Program-made: the position numbers and the translations under genes
Assembly: GCA_029279945.1 (NCBI GenBank)
Contig: JAJUHK010000002.1
Coordinates: forward strand, 279,031-343,030
Length of the DNA: 64,000 nucleotides
Direction: 5' to 3'
Origin: Pseudidiomarina indica
Lineage (GTDB): Bacteria; Pseudomonadota; Gammaproteobacteria; Enterobacterales; Alteromonadaceae
Shown here: positions 29,526 through 39,400 of the stretch, piece after piece
How positions within the stretch are numbered: the first letter of the stretch is position 1
How the letters are laid out: the number at the start of each line of letters is the position of its first letter
The notes under the pieces: model-generated
What the model saw: the letters and a program-made list of their open reading frames with translations, nothing else
The model's database searches: none
What the model was told of the DNA's origin: nothing

Positions 29526-31481
29526 TTAGTTCCCCATGTGGGTTTTGAAAAACTCAATCAATTTTGGGTACAGGTAGAATTTATTTTCTTCCTTTTCAAA
29601 GCCGTGCCCTTCTTCACGCACCAATGTTTGGTAAGTCACCTGATGTTCGTCAAATGCTTTGACCAATGCATGATAATGACTTATCGGTACGCGTACGTCT
29701 TCACTTCCATGAACTAAGAACACCGGCACTTTAATACGATCCGCTAAGAACGCTGGTGAGTTTGCACGTAATTCATCCATATCGCGACCAATCACCCGTT
29801 CTAAAAACCGTTTACCCATATCATCGCCGCGAATATCACCATCCTCGTACATCAATGGCAGTGAATACACACCGACGTAACCAACGGCACACTGATATAA
29901 GTCAGGTTCGCGGATAACGCCCATAAGCGCCGCATAGCCCCCATAACTACCACCGTAAATGCAGATTTTGTCTGCATCTGCATAACCTTGCTCAACTGCC
30001 CACAAGGTCGCATCGGTCACATCATCTTGCATGGTTCGGCCCCAGTTACGATAGCCGAGTTCCATGAAATTGCGGCCATACCCACCTGAACCGCGGAAGT
30101 TCACTTGCAATACCGCAAAGCCATGCGCAGCAAAATACTGGTTTTCAGTATCAAAGCCCCAGTAATCGCGCACACCATGCGGACCACCGTGAACTTTTAC
30201 TATCAACGGCGGCTTAGCTTCGCCGTGATGATATTTGGGAAGCGTCAGATAACCATGGAGGTCGACACCATCACGAGCTTTGAATGACACCGGTTCCATT
30301 GGCGACATCTTGTTGGCATCGATGTTTGCTAATCGTGCCGCGATAAATTTCGCTTCAAAAGTGTCAGTATTGAATAGGTAAAATTCCCCCGGGTTTACGT
30401 CAGAATAAACTAACATGACCGCTAGTTTTTGATCACGGGTAGCACTGGCGATAATAACGCGCTGATCACCAAACGCTTGGGTAATCCCCTTAATCAACTT
30501 CGCGGAAAAGTTATCGTCGAGATAGGTCCGTTCAATTTTACCTGGTGTGAACTCAACGCCAACGAGGCTGCCATCGAGTCCCCAAATCAATCTGTCAGGG
30601 TCAACGATGTTACCGTTAGTGACTTGCTTAACGGTCGCGTTAAGCGTATCAAACTCAAACACTTCATTGACGTCAGAGCCCATATCAGAGAAGAAATACG
30701 CGTAACGGTTGTCGTCACTAAATCCAACTAAGCGCAATGAATCCCCACGTTCAAACCCGTCAATATCAACTCGTTCCCAGTCGTCGCGACCAAGCCGCTT
30801 AAAGTAAAACTCTGACCGGCCTTTGCCAAATTCATCTTTCTTTTTCTCTTCATAGAAGGCACTAAGGCGCAAATTTCCAGCGTTGTCGGCAAATAACGCT
30901 TGCGCTTCTTCCGGTTGGTCTGCTTGATAATGCAAGCGACCATCATGGATGTTCAACAAATACGACTTAGGTTGTCCCCCATCACGCCAAAAATAGCGCG
31001 CAATCAAAATATGCTTCGGATCATCAGGAAGTAGGCTCAACAACTGAAACCCGGCGACATCAGTTGTGAACAGCTCTTTCCGCTGCCGTCCATCTGCGTT
31101 CGCGGCATACAAACTCGGCGGTCCTTCTCTGTCGTCGTATAGACCTACGCGCGTACGTGCTTCGAAAATGAAACGCTCATCGGTGACCCACGCAACGTTT
31201 GAAATCCGCTTATGTTTGCCAACTTCAAAACTACTTTTTGGTTTATTATTTTTGCGGTCAATCACGACCAAACGGTCACGATCGCCAGCATCAGCATGCA
31301 CAATCAAGTAGCGGCCATCTGGCGAAATAACGATATTTTTATAGCCACTGTTAGAAAAATAATCACGCACATCGGTTGATACATCAGGCTGCTTGGTTGC
31401 CGCCATTACTGGGCTAGGCAAATTGATGAGCAGCGCAATTCCACCTAGGCATAACCCCTTAATGAATTGCTTTATAACCAT
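29526..31481 (-). CDS. S9 family prolyl oligopeptidase-type peptidase
   Basis: Serine peptidase of the prolyl oligopeptidase/acylaminoacyl peptidase family, probably periplasmic: the N-terminus has a signal-like segment ending near VMAATKQ. ATG 31481 (MVIKQFIKGL) has GGTGA upstream; TTG 31505 and ATG 31493 are also open. 651 residues. Beta-propeller region (for example ISPDGRYLIV), then alpha/beta hydrolase domain with Ser512 in GGSYGG, Asp595 in HGSEDVRVP and His626 in EEGHGF. It lies next to the TonB receptor, which suggests peptide use. Confidence 0.92.
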   Translation of the reverse strand: MVIKQFIKGLCLGGIALLINLPSPVMAATKQPDVSTDVRDYFSNSGYKNIVISPDGRYLIVHADAGDRDRLVVIDRKNNKPKSSFEVGKHKRISNVAWVTDERFIFEARTRVGLYDDREGPPSLYAANADGRQRKELFTTDVAGFQLLSLLPDDPKHILIARYFWRDGGQPKSYLLNIHDGRLHYQADQPEEAQALFADNAGNLRLSAFYEEKKKDEFGKGRSEFYFKRLGRDDWERVDIDGFERGDSLRLVGFSDDNRYAYFFSDMGSDVNEVFEFDTLNATVKQVTNGNIVDPDRLIWGLDGSLVGVEFTPGKIERTYLDDNFSAKLIKGITQAFGDQRVIIASATRDQKLAVMLVYSDVNPGEFYLFNTDTFEAKFIAARLANIDANKMSPMEPVSFKARDGVDLHGYLTLPKYHHGEAKPPLIVKVHGGPHGVRDYWGFDTENQYFAAHGFAVLQVNFRGSGGYGRNFMELGYRNWGRTMQDDVTDATLWAVEQGYADADKICIYGGSYGGYAALMGVIREPDLYQCAVGYVGVYSLPLMYEDGDIRGDDMGKRFLERVIGRDMDELRANSPAFLADRIKVPVFLVHGSEDVRVPISHYHALVKAFDEHQVTYQTLVREEGHGFEKEENKFYLYPKLIEFFKTHMGN

Positions 31482-31505
31482 GAGTTTCACCATTATCACT
31501 GTCAA

Positions 31506-31545
31506 TAAAAAAGCCTAGCTCCGATGAGTCAGAACTAGGCTTTTG
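31506..31545 (-). terminator. Terminator of the TonB receptor gene
   Basis: Inverted repeat AAGCCTAG (around 31511-31518) and CTAGGCTT (around 31535-31542). On the minus strand the stem is followed by a run of six Ts, so it ends the TonB receptor transcript before the S9 peptidase gene. Confidence 0.75.
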
Positions 31546-31595
31546 GTTTGTATAACCTACCAAGGCAGGTTAAACAGTCACGTTATACAACTCGA

Positions 31596-34361
31596 TTAGA
31601 AGTTTTGAGTATAACGGATGTAAGGTACACGACCCCACGGGTTGTACAGGTAGTAGTCATAGCTAGTACCGAACAATTCCGCGTCAGCTGGGTCACGGTC
31701 GAACAAGTTGTTCACACCAAGAGTAAATGTACCGTTCCAAGGTGCGTTGTAATTAACTTGCAGGTTGTGGATGGTCCAGCTTGGGATATGGTACGTATCG
31801 ATGTACGTTTGGCTATCCATATAGCTGATGTTCCAGTTAACCGAGAAGTCACCCATTGACAAACCGTTGTTCAAGTTTGCACGGATTTTCGGATAACCTG
31901 CTTCACCAACAGCGTTAGCACCGTCGTTGGTTGAGTAGTTACTTACGTAGCTCGCTTGGAAGTTGTTGCTTAAGCGACCCCAACCTAAGTCGAAGTTAGT
32001 GCGTAAGTTGAAATCGAAACCGTCAGTTTGAACACTACCGATGTTCACAGAACCAGTTTGTGCACCAGTGATCGCTGCGTTAACGTCGTTACCAGCGAAT
32101 GAAGCACCTAGGCCTAATTCACGGTTTGGAAGCGGAGTACCTTCCTGGAACTGTGTCAAGCCGTCTGGACATACGTTGGTCAAACCACGTAAACAGTTCA
32201 CAACGGTCATCAAGCTGACGCCAGTGATACTGTTGGTGATTTCGATATCATAGTAGTCTAAGCTCATGTTCAACCAGTCGGTTGCTTCCCACACGATACC
32301 AAGACCGAATTGCTCTGAGTTCTCAGACTTCAAGTTAACGTTACCCATGCTGTAGGTAGTAACCTGAACTGAAGAGCTACCCACACACGGAGCACCAGTT
32401 AATGCGATACAGGTTGCTTCGTCGTTAGTGTAAGCTGCAGAGAACGCAGGCTCTAAGCTTAAGTCACGTAGTGTTGGAGCACGGAAACCTTCACCCCATG
32501 AACCACGGACTAATACGGTGTCAGTTGGACGCCAGCGAACCGCTACTTTTGGAGAGAAGTCGCTACCGTAGTCGCTATAATCGTCAAAACGACCCGCTAA
32601 TTCAACGTCTAAAGTATCGAGGATTGGTAACAACATCTCACCGTAGAACGCAGTTACGTCACGCGCGCCTTGAGCAGATGCACCTGATGAACCTGATACC
32701 TGACCAGAAGCTGACAATAGGTCATACTTATCTTGGTAGGTTTCTTCACGGTACTCAGCACCAACAGCAGCTGAAACTACGCCCGCATTCATTTCCCACA
32801 AGTCAAAGTTGCTGTTCACGTAGAACTCTTTAACTGTTGAGTACATGTCACGGTTAGTAGTCGCAGTCATACCTAAACCAACTGGGCTTTCGCCAGTGGC
32901 TTCACCAGTGTCTGGATCATACACGTTGAACGGGTCATAGATGTTGTATACACCAGAGCTGATTAACGGCTGTGCAAGACCAGCAACAACGTAGTTTTCA
33001 CCTAAGTTGATCGCACGTGATTCAACGTAACGAACACCGAAGTCAAGACCAACGTTACCGATCATGCCTTCGAAACCACCGTTGAAGTTAGTTGTGGTGT
33101 TTTCGACTTGGTTATCACGTGGGCCTAACGCTGCAAAACGGTGATACAGAGATAATGTTTCGCCTGCTAACGCCGCATAGTACGGGTCAGTTGCGTGTGG
33201 GTTGTAACCATTTGGGTTACCTGGGTGGTTCGGGCTATCTGGAGTTAACTCGATAGCACCACCTGGCCATGGTGATGAAGGTAACGCTGCGAAACGACCG
33301 AAGCTCTTAGTTTTGTTCAAGCTCGCGTTGAAGTATACGTTCCAGTCATTGTTGATTTTGTAATCACCACGACCGAACATTGATATGTTCTTCGCACTGG
33401 TCAAGTTCGCAGAAGTTGCACTGTGGTTATACTGACAGGTGATGTCATCAGCAGTTGAACCGGAGGTGTAGAACAAGTCGCTGTCGTCACCGTTAGTACA
33501 CAAACCAGGTACTGCCGCACCAAAGGTTGGGTGCTTCAGACGGTTCGTTGCGCCTAATGAAGAACCGTGCTCATAACCGATGATGTTATCATCTTCGTCT
33601 AAGATTGGGATCATCATACCAAAGTTGTTTGAGTAGGTAGATGCACCCGGAGCTGAGTACCAGTAATCACGGTCACGGGTATAGATTACGTCACGGTTGT
33701 TCATTGAAGCACCGAACAATACGCGGCTCTTCGCATTTGAACTACCGATCAATACGCTCATTTCTTCAGTGTCACCACCTTCGTTAGTCGGACGACCAAC
33801 GCCGTAAGTGAAGCTAACACCGTCGAAGTCTTTACGAGTGATGATGTTAACAACACCACCGATCGCGTCAGAACCGTATACCGCTGATGCACCGTCAGAC
33901 AAGATTTCGATACGCTCAACAGCTGCCATTGGGATTGAGTTCAAGTCTTGACCAGAACCCAAGATTGGCGTAGTTGGCGCACGACGACCGTCGATCAAAA
34001 TCAAGGTACGTGAAGCACCCAAACCACGCAAGCTCACCTGAGCGGCACCGCCACCTGATGAACCAGAGGTTGATTGGTATGAACCGAATGAGTTGAAGTT
34101 AGTGTCACGCATGAAGTCAGCAACAGAGATGTCACCACTCGCGTCAAGATCTTCGCGGCTGATGACTGTTACTGGCAATGCGCCTTCCATATCCGTACGG
34201 TTCAAACGTGAACCAGTAACTTGGATACGCTCTTGTGCTTGTTCCGCTTGTGCTTCGGCTGACTGGTCTTGCGCTACCGCAGTACCGGTCATGGCAATTG
34301 ATGCACCACCGAACAACAACGCCAAGCGTACAGACTTAGCTAGTTTGTTATTAGTATACAT
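31596..34361 (-). CDS. TonB-dependent outer-membrane receptor
   Basis: Outer-membrane active transporter. ATG 34361 (MYTNNKLAKS) with GGGAG 6-7 nt upstream gives 921 residues; an earlier in-frame start at 34379 is less likely. Signal peptide ends at about TAVAQ; the plug domain follows (ERIQVTGSRLNRTDMEGALPVTVISREDL, later LRGLGASRTLILIDGRRA), then the beta-barrel, closing with the C-terminal aromatic YTQNF typical of outer-membrane insertion. Substrate not evident; adjacent peptidases suggest peptides, but this is an inference from context. Confidence 0.93.
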   Translation of the reverse strand: MYTNNKLAKSVRLALLFGGASIAMTGTAVAQDQSAEAQAEQAQERIQVTGSRLNRTDMEGALPVTVISREDLDASGDISVADFMRDTNFNSFGSYQSTSGSSGGGAAQVSLRGLGASRTLILIDGRRAPTTPILGSGQDLNSIPMAAVERIEILSDGASAVYGSDAIGGVVNIITRKDFDGVSFTYGVGRPTNEGGDTEEMSVLIGSSNAKSRVLFGASMNNRDVIYTRDRDYWYSAPGASTYSNNFGMMIPILDEDDNIIGYEHGSSLGATNRLKHPTFGAAVPGLCTNGDDSDLFYTSGSTADDITCQYNHSATSANLTSAKNISMFGRGDYKINNDWNVYFNASLNKTKSFGRFAALPSSPWPGGAIELTPDSPNHPGNPNGYNPHATDPYYAALAGETLSLYHRFAALGPRDNQVENTTTNFNGGFEGMIGNVGLDFGVRYVESRAINLGENYVVAGLAQPLISSGVYNIYDPFNVYDPDTGEATGESPVGLGMTATTNRDMYSTVKEFYVNSNFDLWEMNAGVVSAAVGAEYREETYQDKYDLLSASGQVSGSSGASAQGARDVTAFYGEMLLPILDTLDVELAGRFDDYSDYGSDFSPKVAVRWRPTDTVLVRGSWGEGFRAPTLRDLSLEPAFSAAYTNDEATCIALTGAPCVGSSSVQVTTYSMGNVNLKSENSEQFGLGIVWEATDWLNMSLDYYDIEITNSITGVSLMTVVNCLRGLTNVCPDGLTQFQEGTPLPNRELGLGASFAGNDVNAAITGAQTGSVNIGSVQTDGFDFNLRTNFDLGWGRLSNNFQASYVSNYSTNDGANAVGEAGYPKIRANLNNGLSMGDFSVNWNISYMDSQTYIDTYHIPSWTIHNLQVNYNAPWNGTFTLGVNNLFDRDPADAELFGTSYDYYLYNPWGRVPYIRYTQNF

Positions 34362-34808
34362 AATTTCTCCCTGGACCACTTAAAAGTGATTTACTAGGTT
34401 TTAAAAATCGGCACGTGAACGCTTTCGTGCACATTCCGACCGAGACTTACAAAACTACAACAGTTTATAAGTACCAATCGATCAGTATCCGATACTAATC
34501 AAAAATTTTCGCCTCGGCAACCTAGTAAACACATAAAAACACGGTTTTTTTGTTTTTTTTTCGAAACTGTGCGTTATCAGCACACTAGCAACTATATCAA
34601 ATGATATATTTTCACGACCAACTGGTCGGACAACTGATTTGATTGTATATTTTTTGTGCGCAGGATATTCACTGTAAATCGTAGTAGAATACACAGCAGC
34701 CAACATCTCAGCGTTGACGCAGTTTTCTGTGAACGAGTTCGATGATGACGACTATGATGGTCTTCACTTAACTGCCGCCCTAAAGTATTTAGGGCGGCAC
34801 CAATAACC
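34362..34808 (-). promoter_or_regulatory. Long leader/promoter region of the TonB receptor
   Basis: No gene seen. It holds an AT dyad ATATCA-AA-TGATAT (34594-34607) and a second dyad CGACCA-AC-TGGTCG (34615-34628), whose right part extends to AACTGGTCGGAC, close to a FadR half-operator. A strong homopolymer tract lies at about 34545-34560 (A-rich on the minus strand). A -35-like TTGGTC overlaps the second dyad, with a -10-like TATAGT about 19 nt on. Near 34773-34799 a perfect 12-bp hairpin (TGCCGCCCTAAA) follows the small lipoprotein gene and may end it, though no T-tract follows. Confidence 0.5.
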
Positions 34809-35261
34809 TTACATATAACTGGTTGCCACAGCGCGACACATACCTTCTTCAAAGACCAGTTTCGGCGGCGGGATCATGTCGCAGGTGCTCACCTCGTTGG
34901 TCTCCCTAATATGTTCCCGACGCAGCTGATTGTATTCTTCCACCAAGTCCAGCAGCGCCGCTTCATCAGTGACTAGCGTGGAATAGGCCATGTAGTATTC
35001 CGGCCCACCGCACGCACGTACACCAACTTTCAAGAGCTTACACTGGCTCATTTCTCCAGCGCGAGGAATTCCGACGGTACGACGAATGTGAAGATCTAAC
35101 TCAGTCAACCGCGCAATACGCTGTTGCGCGATATCAAGCTCGGCATCTTCCGTCGTTGCCATCACCTCATCTGTTGATGCAGCTTGCTCCGCATCCACAC
35201 AACCAAACATCATAAGTGCACAACACAGTGCTACAAATCCCTGACTCAGTTTAGTCACCAT
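34809..35261 (-). CDS. Small lipoprotein, function unknown
   Basis: ATG 35261 (MVTKLSQGF) has GAGG about 8 nt upstream and gives 150 residues; the longer open frame from 35351 would run through the S8 protease terminator. The N-terminus looks like a lipoprotein signal, ALMMFGC with Cys at about 21. The mature part is helical and acidic and has four more cysteines (SQCKLL, RACGGPEYY, STCDMIPP, MCRAV). I do not recognise the family. It lies downstream of the S8 protease terminator and upstream of the TonB receptor region. Confidence 0.65.
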   Translation of the reverse strand: MVTKLSQGFVALCCALMMFGCVDAEQAASTDEVMATTEDAELDIAQQRIARLTELDLHIRRTVGIPRAGEMSQCKLLKVGVRACGGPEYYMAYSTLVTDEAALLDLVEEYNQLRREHIRETNEVSTCDMIPPPKLVFEEGMCRAVATSYM

Positions 35262-35293
35262 AATCACACCTCTGTTACTGGTTCCATGACAGA

Positions 35294-35332
35294 TAAAAAA
35301 AACGGCGATAGAGAACATCCTATCGCCGTTTT
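35294..35332 (-). terminator. Terminator of the S8 protease gene
   Basis: AACGGCGATA (35301-35310) and TATCGCCGTT (35321-35330) form a 10-bp stem. The A-run at 35295-35302 becomes a T-tract on the minus strand. Confidence 0.85.
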
Positions 35333-35351
35333 GACTCGTTTGGCAATTCAA

Positions 35352-38300
35352 TTACGCGCGGCGGCGTAACCAAACTAATGGAAGTGCTAACAAGACAAGG
35401 AACCAACCCATTGCACCGCTTGATTTCTTCTGCGGTTCAATGTTCACGGTCACGGCTTGTTGAACGGTTTCCAAACCATCTGACACAGTCAGTACAAACT
35501 TCGCTTGACCAGCTTCTTCCAAGCGTGGTGCAGTGAAAGTTGCTACTGGCGTATTGGCGTTGCTCAAGCTCACGGTAACACCGCCAGCAAATGCCCAGTT
35601 GTAGGTGAGCGTGTCACCGTCTGGGTCAGTAGTACCTGATGCGTCGAGACGAACTGTTGCATCTGGGCCAACTGACGCTGGAGCATTTACTTTAACGCTT
35701 GGTGCGTTGTTTTCGATGGTGATTTCGACAGTGTTCTCAGTCGATGCAGCACCCGCTTCATCAACCACACGATACGTAAAGCTATCCGTGCCTAACCAAC
35801 CAGCTTCACTTGGGGTAAAGCCAACTTTCAGGCCATCAATACTGACTGTACCGTGCGCTGGCTCTTCAACCACTTCAACAGTCATGTCACCAGTCGGTTT
35901 GATTAGCAATGGTAGAACCCCATCGTAATCAACGTTACCGTCAGTAATGTTCATCAAGGTGAGTAGATCACGCTGAGGTGAACCAACTGCTGCGGCCAAG
36001 TCGATCACCGTTGTACGACTATGTTTACCGATAACACTGGTACCAGCAACATCACCGAAGGTCGCTACTTTGGCATCAATATCAATAACAACTTCGCCAG
36101 ATACCCCAGGGACAATGGTGGCAGAGAATGCGTCACCGTTTTCTGGGTAAATACCAGCACCTGCGTACACTTGACCACCAACAGTACCGTCTAGGTTTTC
36201 AATACCAATGACGAGATAACCGCCGTCTGGTGGAGTGGCATCGATGTCGACGTAGTTGTAGTAGACATTGCCGCTGCCGAGTTCAAACCACGCATTGAAG
36301 GTATAAGTTGGACCAGTGCCGTCGTCACCCCATTCGCGCGCTTTATACCATTCAAGGATAAGATGCGGTACTGAATCCACGTTAACCACGGCGTAACGCA
36401 TTTCGCCTTCATCTGGGTTCAGTTGGAAGTCTGACCAGAACGGTGCGACAACGCCATTAGGGAGAGCTTCATTAGGGAACACTTGCAGTTGGTAGGTGGA
36501 ATTGGCACGTCTTCCACCAATCTCAACAATACCGTTTTCCCACATGACTAAGGTAGTGTACGGCACACCTTCTAAGAACCACTCACCGACAGAGCCGATA
36601 CCCAAGGTCAGGTAGGCCTCATCACAGCCATCGGTACAAACACTGCTATAGGACAACCCTAAATCATCTAAGCCCATGCCAGCCACGCCATAAAGCGAGC
36701 TGTAGTTCATACTGACTGAAGATGGTGCCGTATGCTGTACGCCTGACCAAGTCAGTGTCCGCGTTTCTGGATCAAAGTTTAACTCATTGGTTACCGTTGC
36801 CCGCTCGGTCACTCTAATTGAGTCAGCATCGATCTCCAAGGCTTCATCAGTAGGCAACTGTGCGGTAAGAGTCACTTCAGCACCACCCGCTGAACCTAAC
36901 GAGCCGAAGAACGACAAGGTCATATCTTCGTTGGCAGCGATCTCACCACTCGTCACGCCTGCAGTTAATGCGCTTGAGTTTTCTGACAGCGCTGTGTAAA
37001 CCGCAATAGGTAACCGTGCGTCAGCATAAGTGCCGCTGGTGTCACTCAAGGTGACCGTACCAAATTGCCAGCCTTCACCTGCTGTTGAGCCATTCAGTTT
37101 TAATGTAAACTCAGCACCTTCAGCGGTGACAGTAACACTCTCTGGGTACTCAGCGATTAGGTTGTTGTTAGCCAACTCAATCGACACGTTCCACGTGGTT
37201 TCACCGTCGCCTAGGTTGGTGATTGTACGCGTAAATTCACACACGTTCACACACAATGCATGAGCGAATGATGGTTTATCAACCACAATACCTGTGTTAA
37301 ATGCAGTGGCTAAATCGACACGACCAGCACCCACATCAAATGGAGTGGTTGGCGTTTCGCCATCTTCTTTCACCGTACCGCTTACTGCAGAAGTCATTAG
37401 CACCGACTTAACTTGTTGTGGTGTTAAGTCTGGGTTATTTGCTAATAACAACGCTGCAGCACCTGCCACGTGAGGGCTCGCCATTGAGGTACCGTTCATG
37501 GTTTGGTAACCGCCATTTGGCGCAGCTGACAGGATGTTATGACCCGGTGCCGCAATTTCTGGTTTCAAGAAGTTTGCTTCACCACCGGGACCGCGTGAAC
37601 TAAAGTCAGACATCATGTCGACTTGGTCTTCACGAATGGCGGTACTGGTTGCATTGATTGTTGCTGTCAGGCCTTCTTCCCAGACTTCCAGCACGAGGTT
37701 TGCATTTTCTTGAGAAATGAACACGCTTGGTAAGGTAATACCGTCCATTGCCATGTTCACCATTTCGTTTGGTACGTTGTTATAGACAACCAAACCAATG
37801 GCGCCAGCTGCTTGCGCATTGGTCGCTTTCTCAGTGAATGCACAAGTACCACGCGAAATCATCGCGATGCTACCTGCGAAGGTTCCTTCCTCGAACGGCA
37901 CACAACCTTCAAAGTTTTCTTCATCAACAGCTAACGCTGGCACCAAGGCGCCAACGATATCTTCTGAGAATTCGAAGTTGCCGTTACCTGGAGCGGTAGT
38001 AATTGGGTCAAGACCGTCGACAGTAAACAAGTTTTCAAAGACACGGCCAGTATGGGTACTAGCAACAGTAATGGTTTCTTCGATACAACCTGGACAACCG
38101 ACTGTTTTTGCGCCTGGACCTGAGTTACCTGCTGACGTAACAGTCACGATACCCATTTCATCGAGTGACTGCATAATCGCAGTGTATGGGCTCGATGATG
38201 GATGCGCACCAGTGCTGCCACCCCATGAGTTGTTGATAACGTCAACACCATCTTCCGCCGCAGCTTCTAGTGCTTCTGCCAACGCGCTGGTGAGACCTGA

Positions 38301-39275
38301 GCCCCGTCCATCGCTGGTGTTCCATAGTGCTTTATACACGTACAGGGTCGCACCCGGTGCCACACCCGACATGTTCAACGCTACACCGTTAAAGGTTGCA
38401 CTAACTGGGTTACCAACTGCCGTACCAGCTACGTGTGTACCGTGGCCGTTCATATCCCATGGTGAACCGAAAAATTCATCTGGGTGAACACTGCCTGGGG
38501 GGAATGCGAAGTGCCGAGCTACCGCGATTTTATCACCGCAGATATCGTCGTTGACTTCACAGAAATCGGTACCATCTTCTAACTCGCCTACGGTCGCTTC
38601 AGCATCAGCGAACGAAAACATCGGATGATTAAAGGTAATACCAGTGTCAATAATAGCTACTTTAACACCTTGACCAGCAGTGTCTTGACCGCCGAGCGCT
38701 TGCCACGCTGCAGCACTGTTAATCAAGTTGTTTGACGTATCCATGGTGGTATAAACCAGCGAGTCTTCATAGACTGCTTTGATACCTGGCACACCTTTTA
38801 ACTTTTCGATCAGATCGTCACCCTGGTATTCTACCACAGCGCCGTTGAATGTAAGCGCCAATTGGCGCTTCACTTTCATCTCGGGAGCAACCCGGGCAGC
38901 TTGACCAAGCACTTGTTCTTGCTGGCGTTTCAGATAAGCCGTATAAGTTTGTACGGGTGCAGCTTTGACATCCAAACGCTCTTTGCCAGTAACTTGAATT
39001 GAGGTTGCCGCAAAACCAGGGATCCCACCTTTGTACAAGGCGGCCGCTGGTGCTTCGAACTCAATAATGTAACGATTCGACTTTTCCCGCTGTGTTAACT
39101 CAGCGGGAGACAACTTGGGTCGCGATTTGTTGACGTTCGATTGAACTGTGGTCGTTGCTTTTAGCGCCGACGTGTCTACCGATTGAATCTCTTGGGCTGC
39201 CAGTGATGAAATAGATGTTGCCGCTGCAACCGCTATTGCCACCGTAGACCAATGAGCAGTTATTGTTTTTTTCAT
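35352..39275 (-). CDS. Large secreted S8 subtilisin-like serine protease
   Basis: Secreted or surface-held protease. ATG 39275 with GGGAAG upstream gives 1307 residues; an open frame 23 codons longer lacks a signal peptide start. Signal peptide about 1-27 (ending SLAAQ), I9-type propeptide about 65-178, and catalytic domain with Asp210 (IIDTG), His278 (GHGTHVAG) and Ser597 (NGTSMASPH). A PA-type insert lies near 455-545. Long beta-rich C-terminal region with a PKD/cadherin-like segment (DASGTTDPDGDTLTYNW). The end, SSGAMGWFLVLLALPLVWLRRRA, is a membrane helix plus basic tail like GlyGly-CTERM sorting signals, but without the GG pair. Confidence 0.93.
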   Translation of the reverse strand: MKKTITAHWSTVAIAVAAATSISSLAAQEIQSVDTSALKATTTVQSNVNKSRPKLSPAELTQREKSNRYIIEFEAPAAALYKGGIPGFAATSIQVTGKERLDVKAAPVQTYTAYLKRQQEQVLGQAARVAPEMKVKRQLALTFNGAVVEYQGDDLIEKLKGVPGIKAVYEDSLVYTTMDTSNNLINSAAAWQALGGQDTAGQGVKVAIIDTGITFNHPMFSFADAEATVGELEDGTDFCEVNDDICGDKIAVARHFAFPPGSVHPDEFFGSPWDMNGHGTHVAGTAVGNPVSATFNGVALNMSGVAPGATLYVYKALWNTSDGRGSGLTSALAEALEAAAEDGVDVINNSWGGSTGAHPSSSPYTAIMQSLDEMGIVTVTSAGNSGPGAKTVGCPGCIEETITVASTHTGRVFENLFTVDGLDPITTAPGNGNFEFSEDIVGALVPALAVDEENFEGCVPFEEGTFAGSIAMISRGTCAFTEKATNAQAAGAIGLVVYNNVPNEMVNMAMDGITLPSVFISQENANLVLEVWEEGLTATINATSTAIREDQVDMMSDFSSRGPGGEANFLKPEIAAPGHNILSAAPNGGYQTMNGTSMASPHVAGAAALLLANNPDLTPQQVKSVLMTSAVSGTVKEDGETPTTPFDVGAGRVDLATAFNTGIVVDKPSFAHALCVNVCEFTRTITNLGDGETTWNVSIELANNNLIAEYPESVTVTAEGAEFTLKLNGSTAGEGWQFGTVTLSDTSGTYADARLPIAVYTALSENSSALTAGVTSGEIAANEDMTLSFFGSLGSAGGAEVTLTAQLPTDEALEIDADSIRVTERATVTNELNFDPETRTLTWSGVQHTAPSSVSMNYSSLYGVAGMGLDDLGLSYSSVCTDGCDEAYLTLGIGSVGEWFLEGVPYTTLVMWENGIVEIGGRRANSTYQLQVFPNEALPNGVVAPFWSDFQLNPDEGEMRYAVVNVDSVPHLILEWYKAREWGDDGTGPTYTFNAWFELGSGNVYYNYVDIDATPPDGGYLVIGIENLDGTVGGQVYAGAGIYPENGDAFSATIVPGVSGEVVIDIDAKVATFGDVAGTSVIGKHSRTTVIDLAAAVGSPQRDLLTLMNITDGNVDYDGVLPLLIKPTGDMTVEVVEEPAHGTVSIDGLKVGFTPSEAGWLGTDSFTYRVVDEAGAASTENTVEITIENNAPSVKVNAPASVGPDATVRLDASGTTDPDGDTLTYNWAFAGGVTVSLSNANTPVATFTAPRLEEAGQAKFVLTVSDGLETVQQAVTVNIEPQKKSSGAMGWFLVLLALPLVWLRRRA

Positions 39276-39400
39276 TGCTCTTCCCTTGTGTTCAAAAAAC
39301 GAAGAACGACCCATAATCATGGTCGTGTATGGAAAATACCACATTCCCTTAACAATTCCACAGATATTTTAATCAATTTTGTTCGATCTAAATGCTGACG

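Noticed and set aside
37798..38487. 229-codon open frame on the plus strand
   Set aside because: It is antisense to the S8 protease, whose catalytic motifs are intact; it has no recognisable domain or ribosome site and is a composition shadow.
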